A DNA stretch of 64,000 nt from Candidatus Heimdallarchaeota archaeon LC_3 (GTDB taxonomy: Archaea > Asgardarchaeota > Heimdallarchaeia > Hodarchaeales > LC-3): positions 1 through 64,000 of the forward strand of contig MDVS01000025.1 in NCBI GenBank assembly GCA_001940645.1, written 5' to 3'. This document shows positions 10,101 to 18,221 of this stretch, one piece after another. The translations under genes were made by a program, and so were the position numbers. Each line of letters starts with the position of its first letter. Within the stretch, counting starts at the first letter, position 1. The notes beneath the pieces are model-generated. The model ran no database searches. It was not told the origin of the DNA and saw only the letters and a list, made by a program, of their open reading frames with translations.

Positions 10101-10342
10101 TTATAATTTTTTTGAGTGTTGGTAGTGATATCCTTTAGTGTAACTGAACCTGCTTGCCATAAACCACCATTTTCTAATCCAACAAAGAACGATATTGATT
10201 CATTCACGTCCACAAGATTTTTATTAACTTGAAAGACAATATCACTTGCTTTTAAGGAAGCATTACTCGCTAGGGGAGTATTTAAAGAGAAAAATACTAA
10301 TGATACTGATAAACCAATAAAGAATAAATGATAGCGTTGCAT
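7184..10342 (-). CDS. Large secreted surface protein with Ig-like repeats and C-terminal anchor
   Basis: A 1052-residue protein with a signal peptide (hydrophobic stretch HLFFIGLSVSLVFFSLNTPL followed by small residues) and one transmembrane segment near the C-terminus (ISVVIIGAILLVGLGVV) followed by a short basic tail RLKT. The part between is beta-rich, full of T, S, N and V, with many N-glycosylation sequons. Several modules end in the pattern typical of Ig-like adhesion domains: FSGDDTFASS (about 215), YDGTGIYESS (about 535), YTGDQNTYGQSS (about 640). This fits a cell-surface or S-layer-associated protein anchored in the membrane with its bulk outside. First gene of an operon with 5726-7156 and 3824-5725. 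A TATA element 24 bases upstream implies an almost leaderless transcript. Confidence 0.85.
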   Translation of the reverse strand: MQRYHLFFIGLSVSLVFFSLNTPLASNASLKASDIVFQVNKNLVDVNESISFFVGLENGGLWQAGSVTLKDITTNTQKNYNLNAELTIVTDFLLNSPEGRHIIEVTDGSIVKSLNVTVLANTGPVSTSVSASVSNSSPKTASSIVISAELDNPSQEFAYFDGSQSLYAKSNGLINSPILSSHWFPAGMVFFPITVNITVILPSWHPLGAYNLEIGFSGDDTFASSTQIIGIFITSDDFLLDIYPNSSEIDRSSENQTTYISINLVLGGAEIALDNLYYNISLVTDNGTFPLNTPYLIGNRDRTVIVNIPTLIPLGDVVLNVDIIDGSGVIFFSNHTSVLIYDTIDMELIASSSTIRAGDTINYLVLTSLTDRSNRLVEASIIVKNTTDIIGSGMTTSGEWTFSYLVPDDLVLGQYIMIWELTPIGENTSIIRNNTITKQFLVSRPTEFHVTNFPSQIFRNQFLNFNIQLLSGTFPLTGNVGSFDIYLQSDLSLIGSYQVNITQDIQLFITNDIPKGNYDLQLVYDGTGIYESSIKDLTVKVISRPFFRNVLTNASGGVVGETIKISGYLLEEDTNNSPVNNAEIEVLVSDGSTQWIDGTTLTDVIGAFSYDLLITDSLSVGIHFAKLSYTGDQNTYGQSSNEPIVNFDKENILSLAISSLIYSGQEFNFSASGKLNGHYALQYLDTTGQEWIFIQNVTLDNQGNYVGQAYSPDLKGPIFFRIFDLNDNSTFLIQERIIYKIPEAKITLEGKIFSKKETTFLFYANELYVVYLNDLRITPSTQSWFLEEYYQYTFNHPGDYKLTIELLGEYLTFYNISKEITVYEDYEIIKSVPNSITEGSSITVNIQIRGKSIGFIQDVLVQIVNTRTELVIAEGLTQVNGNITLNAIIFGAETEIFIKIPKQKIGQYYLEEQILKLVDEIKRKIDISVEQEYYFTVNNKNSLNLKATFTATNNPVSDVPFGISIYKFDTLISEFTITSNMDGRIDIPLGTLGEGEYQVYIRPASDDFAPFVLVTNIIISSNDVFKDIGSISVVIIGAILLVGLGVVTRLKT

Positions 10343-10360
10343 GACTTTCTTAGTATTTGT

Positions 10361-10379
10361 ACTTTAAATAGCAAAAAAG
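10361..10379 (-). promoter_or_regulatory. TATA promoter of the surface-protein operon
   Basis: On the minus strand this reads cttttttgctatttaaagt. A T-run (BRE-like) followed by GCTATTTAAA matches five other gene starts in this window. The TATA centre is about 25 bases from the ATG at 10342, so the transcript probably begins at or near the start codon. Confidence 0.65.
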
Positions 10380-10460
10380 ATAAAAAAAATGATGAAAAAT
10401 TAAAATGAGAAACAATATTAATACAATAAATAATTCAAGGTTTTTAAATTGAAATAATCC

Positions 10461-10781
10461 TTACCAATCACTAGATTCAGTAATTACTAAATTATTTATA
10501 TCAGTCTCATAAAAATCTTTGAAAAATCCAGAGAGAGCCTCCGATATGGCTTTTTCATAGGATCTTCTAGGATAGGTACTTCTATAACCATTAACTTCAA
10601 GGTTGGCTACACCACTAAATTTATCTTCTTTATCAGGATATGGTTCTACCTTTATTTTAAGTAAATTATTTATTTCCGGAATTCTGACTTCACATATTGA
10701 TCCACGAAAAGCTACAACAATATTAAATTCGGAAAATTCATCTTCTAACATTTTTTCTAAAGATAACATATTAAAAACCAT
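10461..10781 (-). CDS. Small hypothetical protein
   Basis: A 106-residue acidic protein (MVFNMLSLEKMLEDEF...). Predicted alternating strand/helix pattern with a central strand IVVAFRGSICEVRIPEI and a second LLKIKVEPYPD; no cysteine motif, signal peptide or membrane segment. An AT-rich TATA-like element (minus strand gatttatatatttat, about 10820-10836) lies roughly 40 bases upstream. It is separated by about 120 bases from the surface-protein operon and transcribed in the same direction, but probably from its own promoter. No family recognised. Confidence 0.6.
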   Translation of the reverse strand: MVFNMLSLEKMLEDEFSEFNIVVAFRGSICEVRIPEINNLLKIKVEPYPDKEDKFSGVANLEVNGYRSTYPRRSYEKAISEALSGFFKDFYETDINNLVITESSDW

Positions 10782-11145
10782 TTTTGTTTTTGTGGCGACA
10801 AATTTAGTTTAAAACCCATAAATATATAAATCTTTCCTTAATACAATATTATAGTACAAAAGGGAATTAAAGAAGCAGTTAGTCTTCTCATATTTTTCTT
10901 ATATATATATAAGATTTGATGAAATATGTTTAACATTATCTATAAGAAATTTAGTTGTGATAAAGCTAGAAACTTAATTAAATTCCTGATTTCCGCAAAT
11001 GTAAGAAAATTAATAAATTAAAAGATTTCCTATTTCCCAAAAAGCATAACGACAAAAAATTCCAATGTTCCAGAAAAAGTTGTAGATCTAGTGAGAAATA
11101 TTAATGATACTAACAAAAGAGAGAGAAAAATGATGAAAGATAAAA
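10782..11145. other. Divergent intergenic region with AT-palindrome
   Basis: About 360 bases between two divergent genes. It holds a likely TATA box for the minus-strand gene (10820-10836) and the self-complementary run ttatatatatataa at about 10902-10915, probably a promoter element for the plus strand. No gene seen; a short frame ending at 11130 lacks support. Confidence 0.5.
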
Positions 11146-11811
11146 ATGGATAACAAAGTTAATGTTGAATTATTCAAAGCCTTCTTTAAATCAAAGGATT
11201 CTAATTCTCAAATTAAATTACGTAAATCTTATAATAATGATTTTCAACATGGGATCCACCAAGAAATTTCTTCATCGATTAAGAGTATTCTAGAATATTC
11301 AAATGAAGAAGAATGGAAAAATACTTTTAATGAATCACGGGAAGAGAATATACAACAAAGGATACTATCCCGATTTAATAATAAAGAAATTCATATAAAA
11401 CAGACGGGAATCTTAGATAGAATTGAATTTAAATTTATTCCTAATAACAAGGTGTTTTCTGAAACTAAATTCGGATCGGATTTCGCAATAGAAATAAATG
11501 ATACTATTGAAAGCAGAAAGACCTATATTCTAATTCAATCAAAGCTCATTAGAAATAGACGGGTCGAAGAATTAGAAAGAATCAAACTTAATAAGGATAA
11601 TAGGACTATAAAAAGTATTTTTCCAAAAGAACCCGAAATCACTCAAGAATCTAAACTAGATGATTTTTTAAGAACTCATAACGATTGCAAATTATATAGG
11701 CTCAGTCAAGCTAAAGCAATGATTTGTAAACTCATAATACTCATCTCAATTGCAAAAATAACTCACTTATATCCTAAAATATATCTATGTGGATTTAAGT
11801 TAAAATTATGA
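11146..11811 (+). CDS. Candidate PD-(D/E)XK nuclease-like protein
   Basis: A 221-residue protein. The central part reads ETKFGSDFAIEI (D112) and, after a short loop, TYILIQSKL (Q131, K133). This is the D...QxK form of the PD-(D/E)XK active site, in which Q replaces the usual E, as happens in several restriction and repair nuclease families. The N-terminal 90 residues are helical and charged. After the motif the expected amphipathic helix (SQAKAMICKL) is present, but the last 30 residues are unusually hydrophobic and do not look like a normal end of such a fold, so the protein may be shortened or shifted in frame near its 3' end. Monocistronic between two minus-strand genes. Assignment is from motif reading only. 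Confidence 0.5.
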   Translation: MDNKVNVELFKAFFKSKDSNSQIKLRKSYNNDFQHGIHQEISSSIKSILEYSNEEEWKNTFNESREENIQQRILSRFNNKEIHIKQTGILDRIEFKFIPNNKVFSETKFGSDFAIEINDTIESRKTYILIQSKLIRNRRVEELERIKLNKDNRTIKSIFPKEPEITQESKLDDFLRTHNDCKLYRLSQAKAMICKLIILISIAKITHLYPKIYLCGFKLKL

Positions 11812-11855
11812 ATTCGCAATGAACTTAGTTAAATTGTGATAACTCATAAATTAAT

Positions 11856-13289
11856 CTAATCAATGTTGAAACTCCTATTCATTAAATAATTTGGATCTGT
11901 TGAATAGTTAATTTTCAAACTCGGATATTTTTCTTTTACATCATTAAATTCTTCTATTAATTGCCCAAATTTTTCCTTTGGTAATTGTACATATCCGATT
12001 AACTCATTTAATTCTTTGTTGACAAATAATTGCGCTATTGGTAATTTTAATAATCCTTTAATTAGATTATTAAACGGAATTTGTTCTTTACTAGTTATTC
12101 TTAATCCTACAAGGAAATTAGTTCCAATAAAGTTAATATTAGGATAATATTGAAAAACATCGTTTTTGACTAAAAATCTTAATAATTCTATTACTGATTT
12201 CGAATCTCCAGACGGAGAAAGCTCTTTAATATTATCTACTGATAATTGATTCATCTGGCTCAATTTTTTTATGATTTTCCATTCATATGAAGTAAATTCT
12301 TTTGTTAATGGTTCTGTTAAATTCCATTTACGATATTTTTCTAGTTCCATGTCATCAGCTGAAAAATTAGGAATTCTCATTTTTTCCCATGGGTCCTCTT
12401 TTTTTGCTCCATAACTATTCATATTAACATTCCAGAACCAATGAGTCAACGGAATATAATCAATATTTCCGATACGTTCTGGAACTTGATCAAATCGCAT
12501 GCATACTATAATAGAATTACCCATTTGAAATGGTACTTTACAAAATATGTTCGCAGAATCAATATCTAGTAAATTTTTCTCATCGTCGATTAATGCAAAA
12601 TAATAACCCAATTTTGCTGGATTCATAATTATTCCTGATATATAACAAATTTTATGACCAAATAAGAAATTTACTGCTCTTTCAACTTTTTTTACATTTT
12701 TTCGATTAAATTTTAATACTTCTAATATTTCTTTATCAGTTGGGATGGTTATCCGAGATGAATCATCAATTTTTGTTTTCAGAAATTCTATATTTGACAA
12801 TAATTGTAATATTTCAGCTTCTCTACTCCTTAAGATGATATTAACCTTCTTTAATCGTCTAAAAAAACCTCGAAGAAATTCATCTAACGAATAACTTTCA
12901 GGAATAGTCTTCATATAATTATCTAATTCATCTAAATCTGGTCGTTTGACAGGAGTTTGATTTATGTCCTTTATTCTGTCCATGAATGGAATAAATGACC
13001 GCGGGTATTCAAACCCTCCATCTTTAAACTTTATTGGGATATATAGGTGTCGATTAATTGTTGTAGTATAGGCTTCCTTTGAAAAATCATTGAGAAGTGA
13101 AGAATATTTATTATAAAAATCAGTGCAAAGATTTCGTAAAAACTCTTTCTTTTTTTTTGTATAGATTTCATAACCTTCATTAGTATAGTTACGAAAAAAA
13201 TCTTTACACGAGAAATAACCATCTTTTATTGTTTTGATGACATCCTGTTCTACTAATTCTGTAGTAATTTGTGTATTATGACTACTCAT
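11856..13289 (-). CDS. Hypothetical protein with C-terminal winged-helix domain
   Basis: The frame is open to a TTG at 13382, but the ATG at 13289 (MSSHNTQI) is preferred because AAGTGAAAATAATT precedes it with a good ribosome-site spacing, giving 477 residues. The N-terminal half is helical with several KKK/RRL clusters. Residues of about 365-430 (EWKIIKKLSQMNQLSVDNIKEL...) look like a winged-helix DNA-binding domain of the Lrp/AsnC type, followed by an alpha/beta segment with FGQLIEEFNDVKEKY reminiscent of a regulatory domain. No membrane segment. It could be a transcription regulator. No close family recognised. Divergent from the small secreted gene at 13400 with about 110 bases between. 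Confidence 0.6.
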   Translation of the reverse strand: MSSHNTQITTELVEQDVIKTIKDGYFSCKDFFRNYTNEGYEIYTKKKKEFLRNLCTDFYNKYSSLLNDFSKEAYTTTINRHLYIPIKFKDGGFEYPRSFIPFMDRIKDINQTPVKRPDLDELDNYMKTIPESYSLDEFLRGFFRRLKKVNIILRSREAEILQLLSNIEFLKTKIDDSSRITIPTDKEILEVLKFNRKNVKKVERAVNFLFGHKICYISGIIMNPAKLGYYFALIDDEKNLLDIDSANIFCKVPFQMGNSIIVCMRFDQVPERIGNIDYIPLTHWFWNVNMNSYGAKKEDPWEKMRIPNFSADDMELEKYRKWNLTEPLTKEFTSYEWKIIKKLSQMNQLSVDNIKELSPSGDSKSVIELLRFLVKNDVFQYYPNINFIGTNFLVGLRITSKEQIPFNNLIKGLLKLPIAQLFVNKELNELIGYVQLPKEKFGQLIEEFNDVKEKYPSLKINYSTDPNYLMNRSFNID

Positions 13290-13399
13290 AATTATTTTCA
13301 CTTGATTAATGATAATTAATCGATTATTCAAAAATGTTTTTACTTTTGTCCAATGTGATGGGTGGGTATTCTTGATTTTCAATCAAAAATCATCAATTA

Positions 13400-13630
13400 G
13401 TGATTAAATTGAGGTACAAAACTTTACTTTCTTCCCTAATGATAATTATTTTGCTTCCAACTTTAGCTTTTGCTTTTGGAATTCCTAACGGTACGTCTTC
13501 AGAAGATAATTCTTCTTATTCTGAACGATATTTAGACCCACAAATTGATTTTCAGGAAATGAACTTCTTAGATTGTCGCGGATCAGGTTGCCAAGTTCCC
13601 ACTAACGGATCTATCGGAGGAGACCCATAA
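13400..13630 (+). CDS. Small secreted peptide
   Basis: A 76-residue protein starting with GTG. Residues 1-26 form a clear signal peptide (RYKTLLSSLMIIILLPTLAFAFG) with a cleavage-like AFA. The mature part is about 50 residues, acidic, and ends in a short segment with two cysteines, DCRGSGCQVP, then a Gly-rich tail. The two cysteines five apart could form a small disulphide loop. Eleven bases separate it from the next gene, which has a strong ribosome site, so both probably share a transcript. Function unknown; a secreted or surface peptide. Confidence 0.6.
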   Translation: MIKLRYKTLLSSLMIIILLPTLAFAFGIPNGTSSEDNSSYSERYLDPQIDFQEMNFLDCRGSGCQVPTNGSIGGDP

Positions 13631-13641
13631 AGGGGAATAAA

Positions 13642-13941
13642 ATGATTCCTGAAGATCTATTAATTTTCTTTGAAAATACTACTAATAAGAGTGAAATTCA
13701 ATCTCTATTTCAAAAGTCCAATTGTTATTTATCAAATGAAGAACGTTGGACAATGCTATGTTTATTGTTACATAGTTTCGGTGCGAGTTATGACTTTAGT
13801 AAGCATGAATTATACTTGCATTGGAGCGTGAAAGACAAAGACCATCTCAAATATATTCAACAACTTATCAACAACATATTAGATTCAAATATAGTTGCAG
13901 AATATGATAATAAAAATCAGACTTGGATTCTAAAGTTTTAA
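13642..13941 (+). CDS. Small hypothetical protein
   Basis: A 99-residue soluble protein. AAAGGGGAATAAA directly ahead of the ATG is a strong ribosome site and fixes the start. The sequence has a mixed helix/strand pattern with an aromatic strand ELYLHWSVKD and a C-terminal strand TWILKF. It follows the secreted peptide gene by 11 bases. No motif or family recognised. Confidence 0.6.
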   Translation: MIPEDLLIFFENTTNKSEIQSLFQKSNCYLSNEERWTMLCLLLHSFGASYDFSKHELYLHWSVKDKDHLKYIQQLINNILDSNIVAEYDNKNQTWILKF

Positions 13942-14001
13942 ATCAATATTTATTTAATTCCAGTTTAGACGTTAGCTAATACTACATATAAATCCCTCCT
14001 T

Positions 14002-15207
14002 TTAAAAAAATAATAACCGTTTTTTGTCTAAAAGGATAAGATATTGATCAACAAGCTCACGAACTGGAATACGACTATACGTCCATTTAGTATATAGTAA
14101 TTGAAGTTCTCTAGTAACTAAATCTTCAGGTATAATTAGATCTGGGTCTTTAGGAAGGTGACGGTAGATCCAGGATGAATATAAAAGACAGGCAACTGCA
14201 AAGAGCCAAATTCGATGTGAAGGATCAATTACTCTTGTTTTGGCTTGTAATGACTTTATCTGCCGGAATGCTGTTTCAATACGCCAGCGCTTTCCATAAC
14301 AGTCATAAACATTACTAGAAGAAACTTCTGGACTAGTAATATATAGAAAATATTCATTTTTCAGATCTGAGTTCCCTTTTAACTTGCTTTTTCTCTTTTT
14401 TAGTTTCCATATGACTAAATTTACCTTAACTGATGGATCTCCATACAGATAATCTTTTATTACCCAACAATTAGTATTTATCCGATAGATTTTGTTTTCC
14501 AAGCTTGGAATGAAGAATTGGTTTTTCTTCATAGTTCTGGGATGTTCCAACAATTTAAAGACTTTAGTGATTTTTTTACTTTTTCTGAATGCAATTATAA
14601 AAGAATAATTAAATGAATAGAGAGTCTGGACTATTTTAGAAGAAATAAAACCTCTGTCAAGTATTATCATATTAATTTTAATTTTATTTTGGATTTGAGT
14701 TAAGGATTCAGATAAGATTGTGTGCACCTTTTTGAAATCATCTTTTTCCATTAAATGGAAAGCAATTGGTGATTTCAATTGGCGTTCTGCAATAGAAAAT
14801 CCTAGAAATTGATAAAATTTTGTTGTCCCTTTTTCAGCTTCCCCATTAGTGATAAATTTCGACTTGCTTTTCGAATATACAGGAATTTTAGTAATATCAA
14901 TTGCCAACTTAACTCCTCCAGGATATAATTCATTGGTGATATCCGTAGTTTTTTCTAAAAGTGTTTTATTAACTAATTTTTCTAATTTTCGCGGATTTCC
15001 CTTTTTAGATTTCTTTATGAACCAATCCGCTGATTTATTTCCCTTCTTCATCGATTGAGCTTCAGGAAAAGTCTGTTTCAGACTTATTCTTAAGATAAAT
15101 CTAGAGAAATCTTCTTGATCGGCTTGAGATGGCAGTACATTGCTCTGGACAGTTAAAATTAACAAAATTGGTATTACAAATTTTTTTAAGGTCGTTTGTT
15201 TAAACAT
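14002..15207 (-). CDS. IS4/ISH3-type DDE transposase
   Basis: A 401-residue transposase of the IS4 superfamily, closest by eye to ISH3-like archaeal elements. The triad appears intact: D104 (LAIDITKIP), D184 (MIILDRGF) and E311 in YGKRWRIETAFRQIK, the Y-(2)R-(3)E-(6)K signature of IS4. The N-terminal part carries LLILT as in the fragment at the left edge. It would catalyse cut-and-paste movement of its element. I could not find convincing terminal inverted repeats or a target duplication in the flanks (13942-14001 and 15208-15300), so the element boundaries are unknown and it may be immobile. It separates unrelated small genes. Confidence 0.85.
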   Translation of the reverse strand: MFKQTTLKKFVIPILLILTVQSNVLPSQADQEDFSRFILRISLKQTFPEAQSMKKGNKSADWFIKKSKKGNPRKLEKLVNKTLLEKTTDITNELYPGGVKLAIDITKIPVYSKSKSKFITNGEAEKGTTKFYQFLGFSIAERQLKSPIAFHLMEKDDFKKVHTILSESLTQIQNKIKINMIILDRGFISSKIVQTLYSFNYSFIIAFRKSKKITKVFKLLEHPRTMKKNQFFIPSLENKIYRINTNCWVIKDYLYGDPSVKVNLVIWKLKKRKSKLKGNSDLKNEYFLYITSPEVSSSNVYDCYGKRWRIETAFRQIKSLQAKTRVIDPSHRIWLFAVACLLYSSWIYRHLPKDPDLIIPEDLVTRELQLLYTKWTYSRIPVRELVDQYLILLDKKRLLFF

Positions 15208-15801
15208 ATCTTACAGGATTCCTTTGAGTTATTTAGTAGCTTATTTAACCTTGAAGGAATCACTGTATTTAAATTTATCGATTTTCATTTGATTAGTAAC
15301 AGAAATGATGAAATGGAGCCAGTTAATCGGTTTTCAAAAAAGTACCCACAATATTGGTATAGCAGCTATGCTGATTACCCTATTCAGAATACAGAAATGA
15401 TGATCACTAAAATTATTCATAAAATATAGAGAATTTGCAGTATCCAGCCCCAAATTAACGATTAAACTTCAGCATTGAAACTGAATTCAGAATTTTATAC
15501 ACTTTTCCAAAATTAGCTGAACTAATTAATCTTCTATTTCTACTAATAGTTTCATTTTATTAAAAGAAACTTTGGAACTACAGATAAAGCATAGTCAAGT
15601 TTATCATCCTTTGTACCCTTTGATTATTCATGGCTAAATTTTTATGTATCTCAGAATTTTTATCAATATTCGAGACGGGTGGAGAGGAAGAAGATGGCGA
15701 TTTAATATATAGTTCAAACACTACTAAAAAAGTAGTATAAAGGAATTGATCCAATATAAAAAAGTATAAAAATGACATTCTTCATTTTTATTTGATTTAA
15801 A
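15208..15801. other. Intergenic region right of the transposase
   Basis: About 590 bases. A 77-residue plus-strand frame (15196-15429) overlaps the transposase start and has no recognisable content or ribosome site; a minus-strand 66-residue frame (15578-15778) likewise. The region probably contains the unrecognised end of the insertion sequence and a promoter for the gene at 15802. Confidence 0.4.
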
Positions 15802-16071
15802 TTGGAAATTAATATAAATTTTAGAGATATCTTCTACAAATTTCGAGCAATCTCCCCTTCCCAAGAGAATATTCTTCTGGAAATATATAATTCAGACTGG
15901 GGAATTAAATATTTTTTTGAATTACAAAATAGAGATAATTCTGATTTAAAATTTGATTTAGATATACTAATAGATTCAGGTTATATCAAAATACCTTATA
16001 ACAACCATTTGACACGAAAAATAACAAAAAATGGGCTTATGTTAGATATCAAACTAGAAAGATCAAACTAG
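15802..16071 (+). CDS. Small hypothetical protein, possible winged helix
   Basis: An 89-residue protein starting with TTG. The order helix (PSQENILLEIYNSDWGIKYFFEL), helix (KFDLDILIDSGYIKI), strand (LTRKITKNGLML) resembles a small winged-helix DNA-binding domain of the MarR/ArsR kind, with the wing at ITKNG. It lies 20 bases before the acetyltransferase gene and is probably co-transcribed. The DNA-binding role is inferred from pattern only. Confidence 0.5.
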   Translation: MEININFRDIFYKFRAISPSQENILLEIYNSDWGIKYFFELQNRDNSDLKFDLDILIDSGYIKIPYNNHLTRKITKNGLMLDIKLERSN

Positions 16072-16091
16072 AAGGAATAATTTAAAACAAT

Positions 16092-16664
16092 ATGAGATTA
16101 ACAATTCAAAAACTAAATGGAGCAATTTTTAGGGATCTCCCTAATTTTAAATATTTCCCTTTCAGTTGCAAATATTGTACCTTTTGGGAATTCACTTTTT
16201 TTGATAATAATACCTCATTGGAGGATGCAGAACAATATAAACAATATTGTATTGAGTTGCTGAACAAAAACGGGTATAATTATGGATTTTTGGCATTTTG
16301 GGATAAGGAACCAATTGGTTACACTCAATACAGTCAAATTAGTTACTTCCCTAGATTAACCCATTTTGTTTCATTTCAATTTTCATCTGATTCGATTTTT
16401 TTAAGCTGTTTATATATTCCGAATAAAGATTATAGGAGACTTGGGGTAGGAAAGAAATTATTAGAAATGATTCAAAAGGATCTTGAAAACACTAATTTTA
16501 AATTCATTGAGACTTTAGTTAAGGCTAATGACCAAGAAGATCCCTTCTCAGATTGGTTGAATAGACCTAAAGAGTTTTTCTTAGAAAACGGATTCCAAAT
16601 AATTAATGAAAAAGATAATGTATTACATTTGAGAAAAGAAATTGCTAACAGAATGAGTTTGTAA
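16092..16664 (+). CDS. GNAT-family N-acetyltransferase
   Basis: A 190-residue protein with the acetyl-CoA binding motif A of GNAT enzymes: strand FLSCLYIP then YRRLGVGKKLLEMI, where R116-L-G-V-G-K121 forms the pyrophosphate loop. The upstream strand GFLAFWDKEPIGYTQY is the usual central beta-hairpin, and the end (WLNRPKEFFLENGFQII) is the family's C-terminal helix/strand. An additional N-terminal C26-x2-C29 pair (CKYCTFWEF) is not part of the core fold. It transfers acetyl groups from acetyl-CoA to an unknown amine. It follows the small gene at 15802. Confidence 0.85.
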   Translation: MRLTIQKLNGAIFRDLPNFKYFPFSCKYCTFWEFTFFDNNTSLEDAEQYKQYCIELLNKNGYNYGFLAFWDKEPIGYTQYSQISYFPRLTHFVSFQFSSDSIFLSCLYIPNKDYRRLGVGKKLLEMIQKDLENTNFKFIETLVKANDQEDPFSDWLNRPKEFFLENGFQIINEKDNVLHLRKEIANRMSL

Positions 16665-16806
16665 ACAAGCTATTTAAAACTGAAATAGGAAGAATTTGGT
16701 ATTTCGCTAATTGGCCACAAAGTGGAAATCGATCAGAACCTAAGTTTGATGTGGATTTCATTTCTAGTAAGACAGTATAGTTGAGTAAATACGCGTAAAG
16801 GTAGTA

Positions 16807-17205
16807 TCAGAAAAAGAAAAGATAATAATTATTCTGATTTTCTTGAGGATTAATTTCTATTACTGGATAACGAAATATCCAATTATAGGTATAATTAGTT
16901 AAGTGTAAGTCTCCTAATTTGTTGGTAGTAATATTTTTGGGTGAAACATATACTTTACTGCATATAGGACAAGATGTTCCTATACACTCGAGCTCACTTT
17001 CATTGTAAAAGCTTGTAAAATATTCTTCTGCCAATATTTTGCCCCGTTCGATAGAATCCAGATTAATTTTTCTCACAGCAGCTGCATTCTGTAATGAAAT
17101 ATCAATTTTTTCTTTTTTAATATTAAAATAGGAGTTTGTGCTGTATCGGTGAGTATAATGTTGTAGTTTCATATAGTCTTCAGGACAAAACCAATATTCT
17201 TCCAT
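16807..17205 (-). CDS. Small protein with zinc-binding motif
   Basis: A 132-residue protein. C8 near the N-terminus (WFCPEDYMKL) and CIGTSCPICSK (about residues 76-86) supply up to four cysteines for a zinc site; HYTHRY adds possible histidines. No membrane segment. It is the last gene of the run of minus-strand genes from 21894, 14 bases after the stop of the membrane-anchored protein. Function unknown. Confidence 0.6.
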   Translation of the reverse strand: MEEYWFCPEDYMKLQHYTHRYSTNSYFNIKKEKIDISLQNAAAVRKINLDSIERGKILAEEYFTSFYNESELECIGTSCPICSKVYVSPKNITTNKLGDLHLTNYTYNWIFRYPVIEINPQENQNNYYLFFF

Positions 17206-17219
17206 TTTCTTTCATTCCC

Positions 17220-18212
17220 TTATGTCTTTTTTATTACTGTCTTTCTTCTATCTTTGATTAGATTTGCAAGTGGTATTCCAATCAATCCCGCATTTATTCC
17301 GTAGACCATTAATGTTTCCTCTGAAGTTAGTTTAGGTAAATACGTGATTGATTCGAGAATAATAATTTGTGATGAGAAATATAATGTTAGTGAACTTCCT
17401 TGATAAAGCGTAATTGATAAGGTTACATATTTTGGAGTCAAATATTTGTCTTCGTCATCAGTTACGAATTCCAACGATTGATTATTGGTAAATTCAAATT
17501 TGCTTGGAACATTTACCCATTCTGCATCGTCAATACGCAAATATTTAATCTTTATTTTCTCTGTGGACGTGATATTGACACTGAATGCCTGATTTTGTGG
17601 CAAAAACATGATAAAATGAGTAATATAATCATCGAGATCAAAAATAAGTCTGGACTGTATTTGTCTATGGATCACAGGAACAATGATTGGATAATACACT
17701 GGTGGAGTAATAATATAGACATCCAATCCCTCTAACATCAGTGAATATTCCAGACTCCTATCAAAGACACTCCGACTTTCAAGAATTAATATGAAAGAAA
17801 TTTGAGTAGATGAAGTTATTTCAAGGTCTTCAAAGTCGAAAATTACTTGTCCATGAGGATCAAAATCATAACCGGAAAAATCAATTGATTTATTTTGATC
17901 TGCTATCGCAATTACTATTTTTCCAGATAATAATCCAGTTGCAGAAAGTAGGCTTGCTCTTAAATCAACAAAGACATACTCAGGTGTTATAGTAGATGGT
18001 ACAGGAATAGAGAAATTTGTGTTAGAGACATTATCAGTATTTGTTACGGAAAGTACCCGAGAACCGTTTAATAAGGTAAAGATATAGGGTCTCTTTATAC
18101 TAGAATTTTGTTCTTGGCTCTCCTGAGTAATATCTGCTTTTCCGATATGATAAGCATTAATTAGCAATAATACTGTAATGAGAATAGAAAACACATGTAT
18201 TCTGGTTTTCAT
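17220..18212 (-). CDS. Secreted, membrane-anchored protein
   Basis: A 330-residue protein with an N-terminal signal peptide (MKTRIHVFSILITVLLLINAYHIGKA) and a weakly hydrophobic C-terminal segment (LMVYGINAGLIGIPLANLI) ending in a basic tail DRRKTVIKKT, which suggests a C-terminal anchor with the tail inside. The part between is beta-rich with repeated strands of the kind found in archaeal surface proteins. It starts 9 bases after the stop of the HEPN-type gene and ends 14 bases before the zinc-motif gene. Family unknown. Confidence 0.65.
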   Translation of the reverse strand: MKTRIHVFSILITVLLLINAYHIGKADITQESQEQNSSIKRPYIFTLLNGSRVLSVTNTDNVSNTNFSIPVPSTITPEYVFVDLRASLLSATGLLSGKIVIAIADQNKSIDFSGYDFDPHGQVIFDFEDLEITSSTQISFILILESRSVFDRSLEYSLMLEGLDVYIITPPVYYPIIVPVIHRQIQSRLIFDLDDYITHFIMFLPQNQAFSVNITSTEKIKIKYLRIDDAEWVNVPSKFEFTNNQSLEFVTDDEDKYLTPKYVTLSITLYQGSSLTLYFSSQIIILESITYLPKLTSEETLMVYGINAGLIGIPLANLIKDRRKTVIKKT

Positions 18213-18221
18213 AAGTCGTGT

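Noticed and set aside
320..15165. Identical 16-base stretch cagttaaaattaacaa at 320-335 and 15150-15165, looking like a dispersed repeat
   Set aside because: In both places it encodes the same LLILT stretch near the N-terminus of ISH3-type transposases, so it reflects homology of the two genes rather than a separate repeat.
15196..15429. 77-codon plus-strand frame beside the transposase
   Set aside because: Overlaps the transposase start on the opposite strand, no ribosome site, no motif; probably chance in the insertion-sequence flank.
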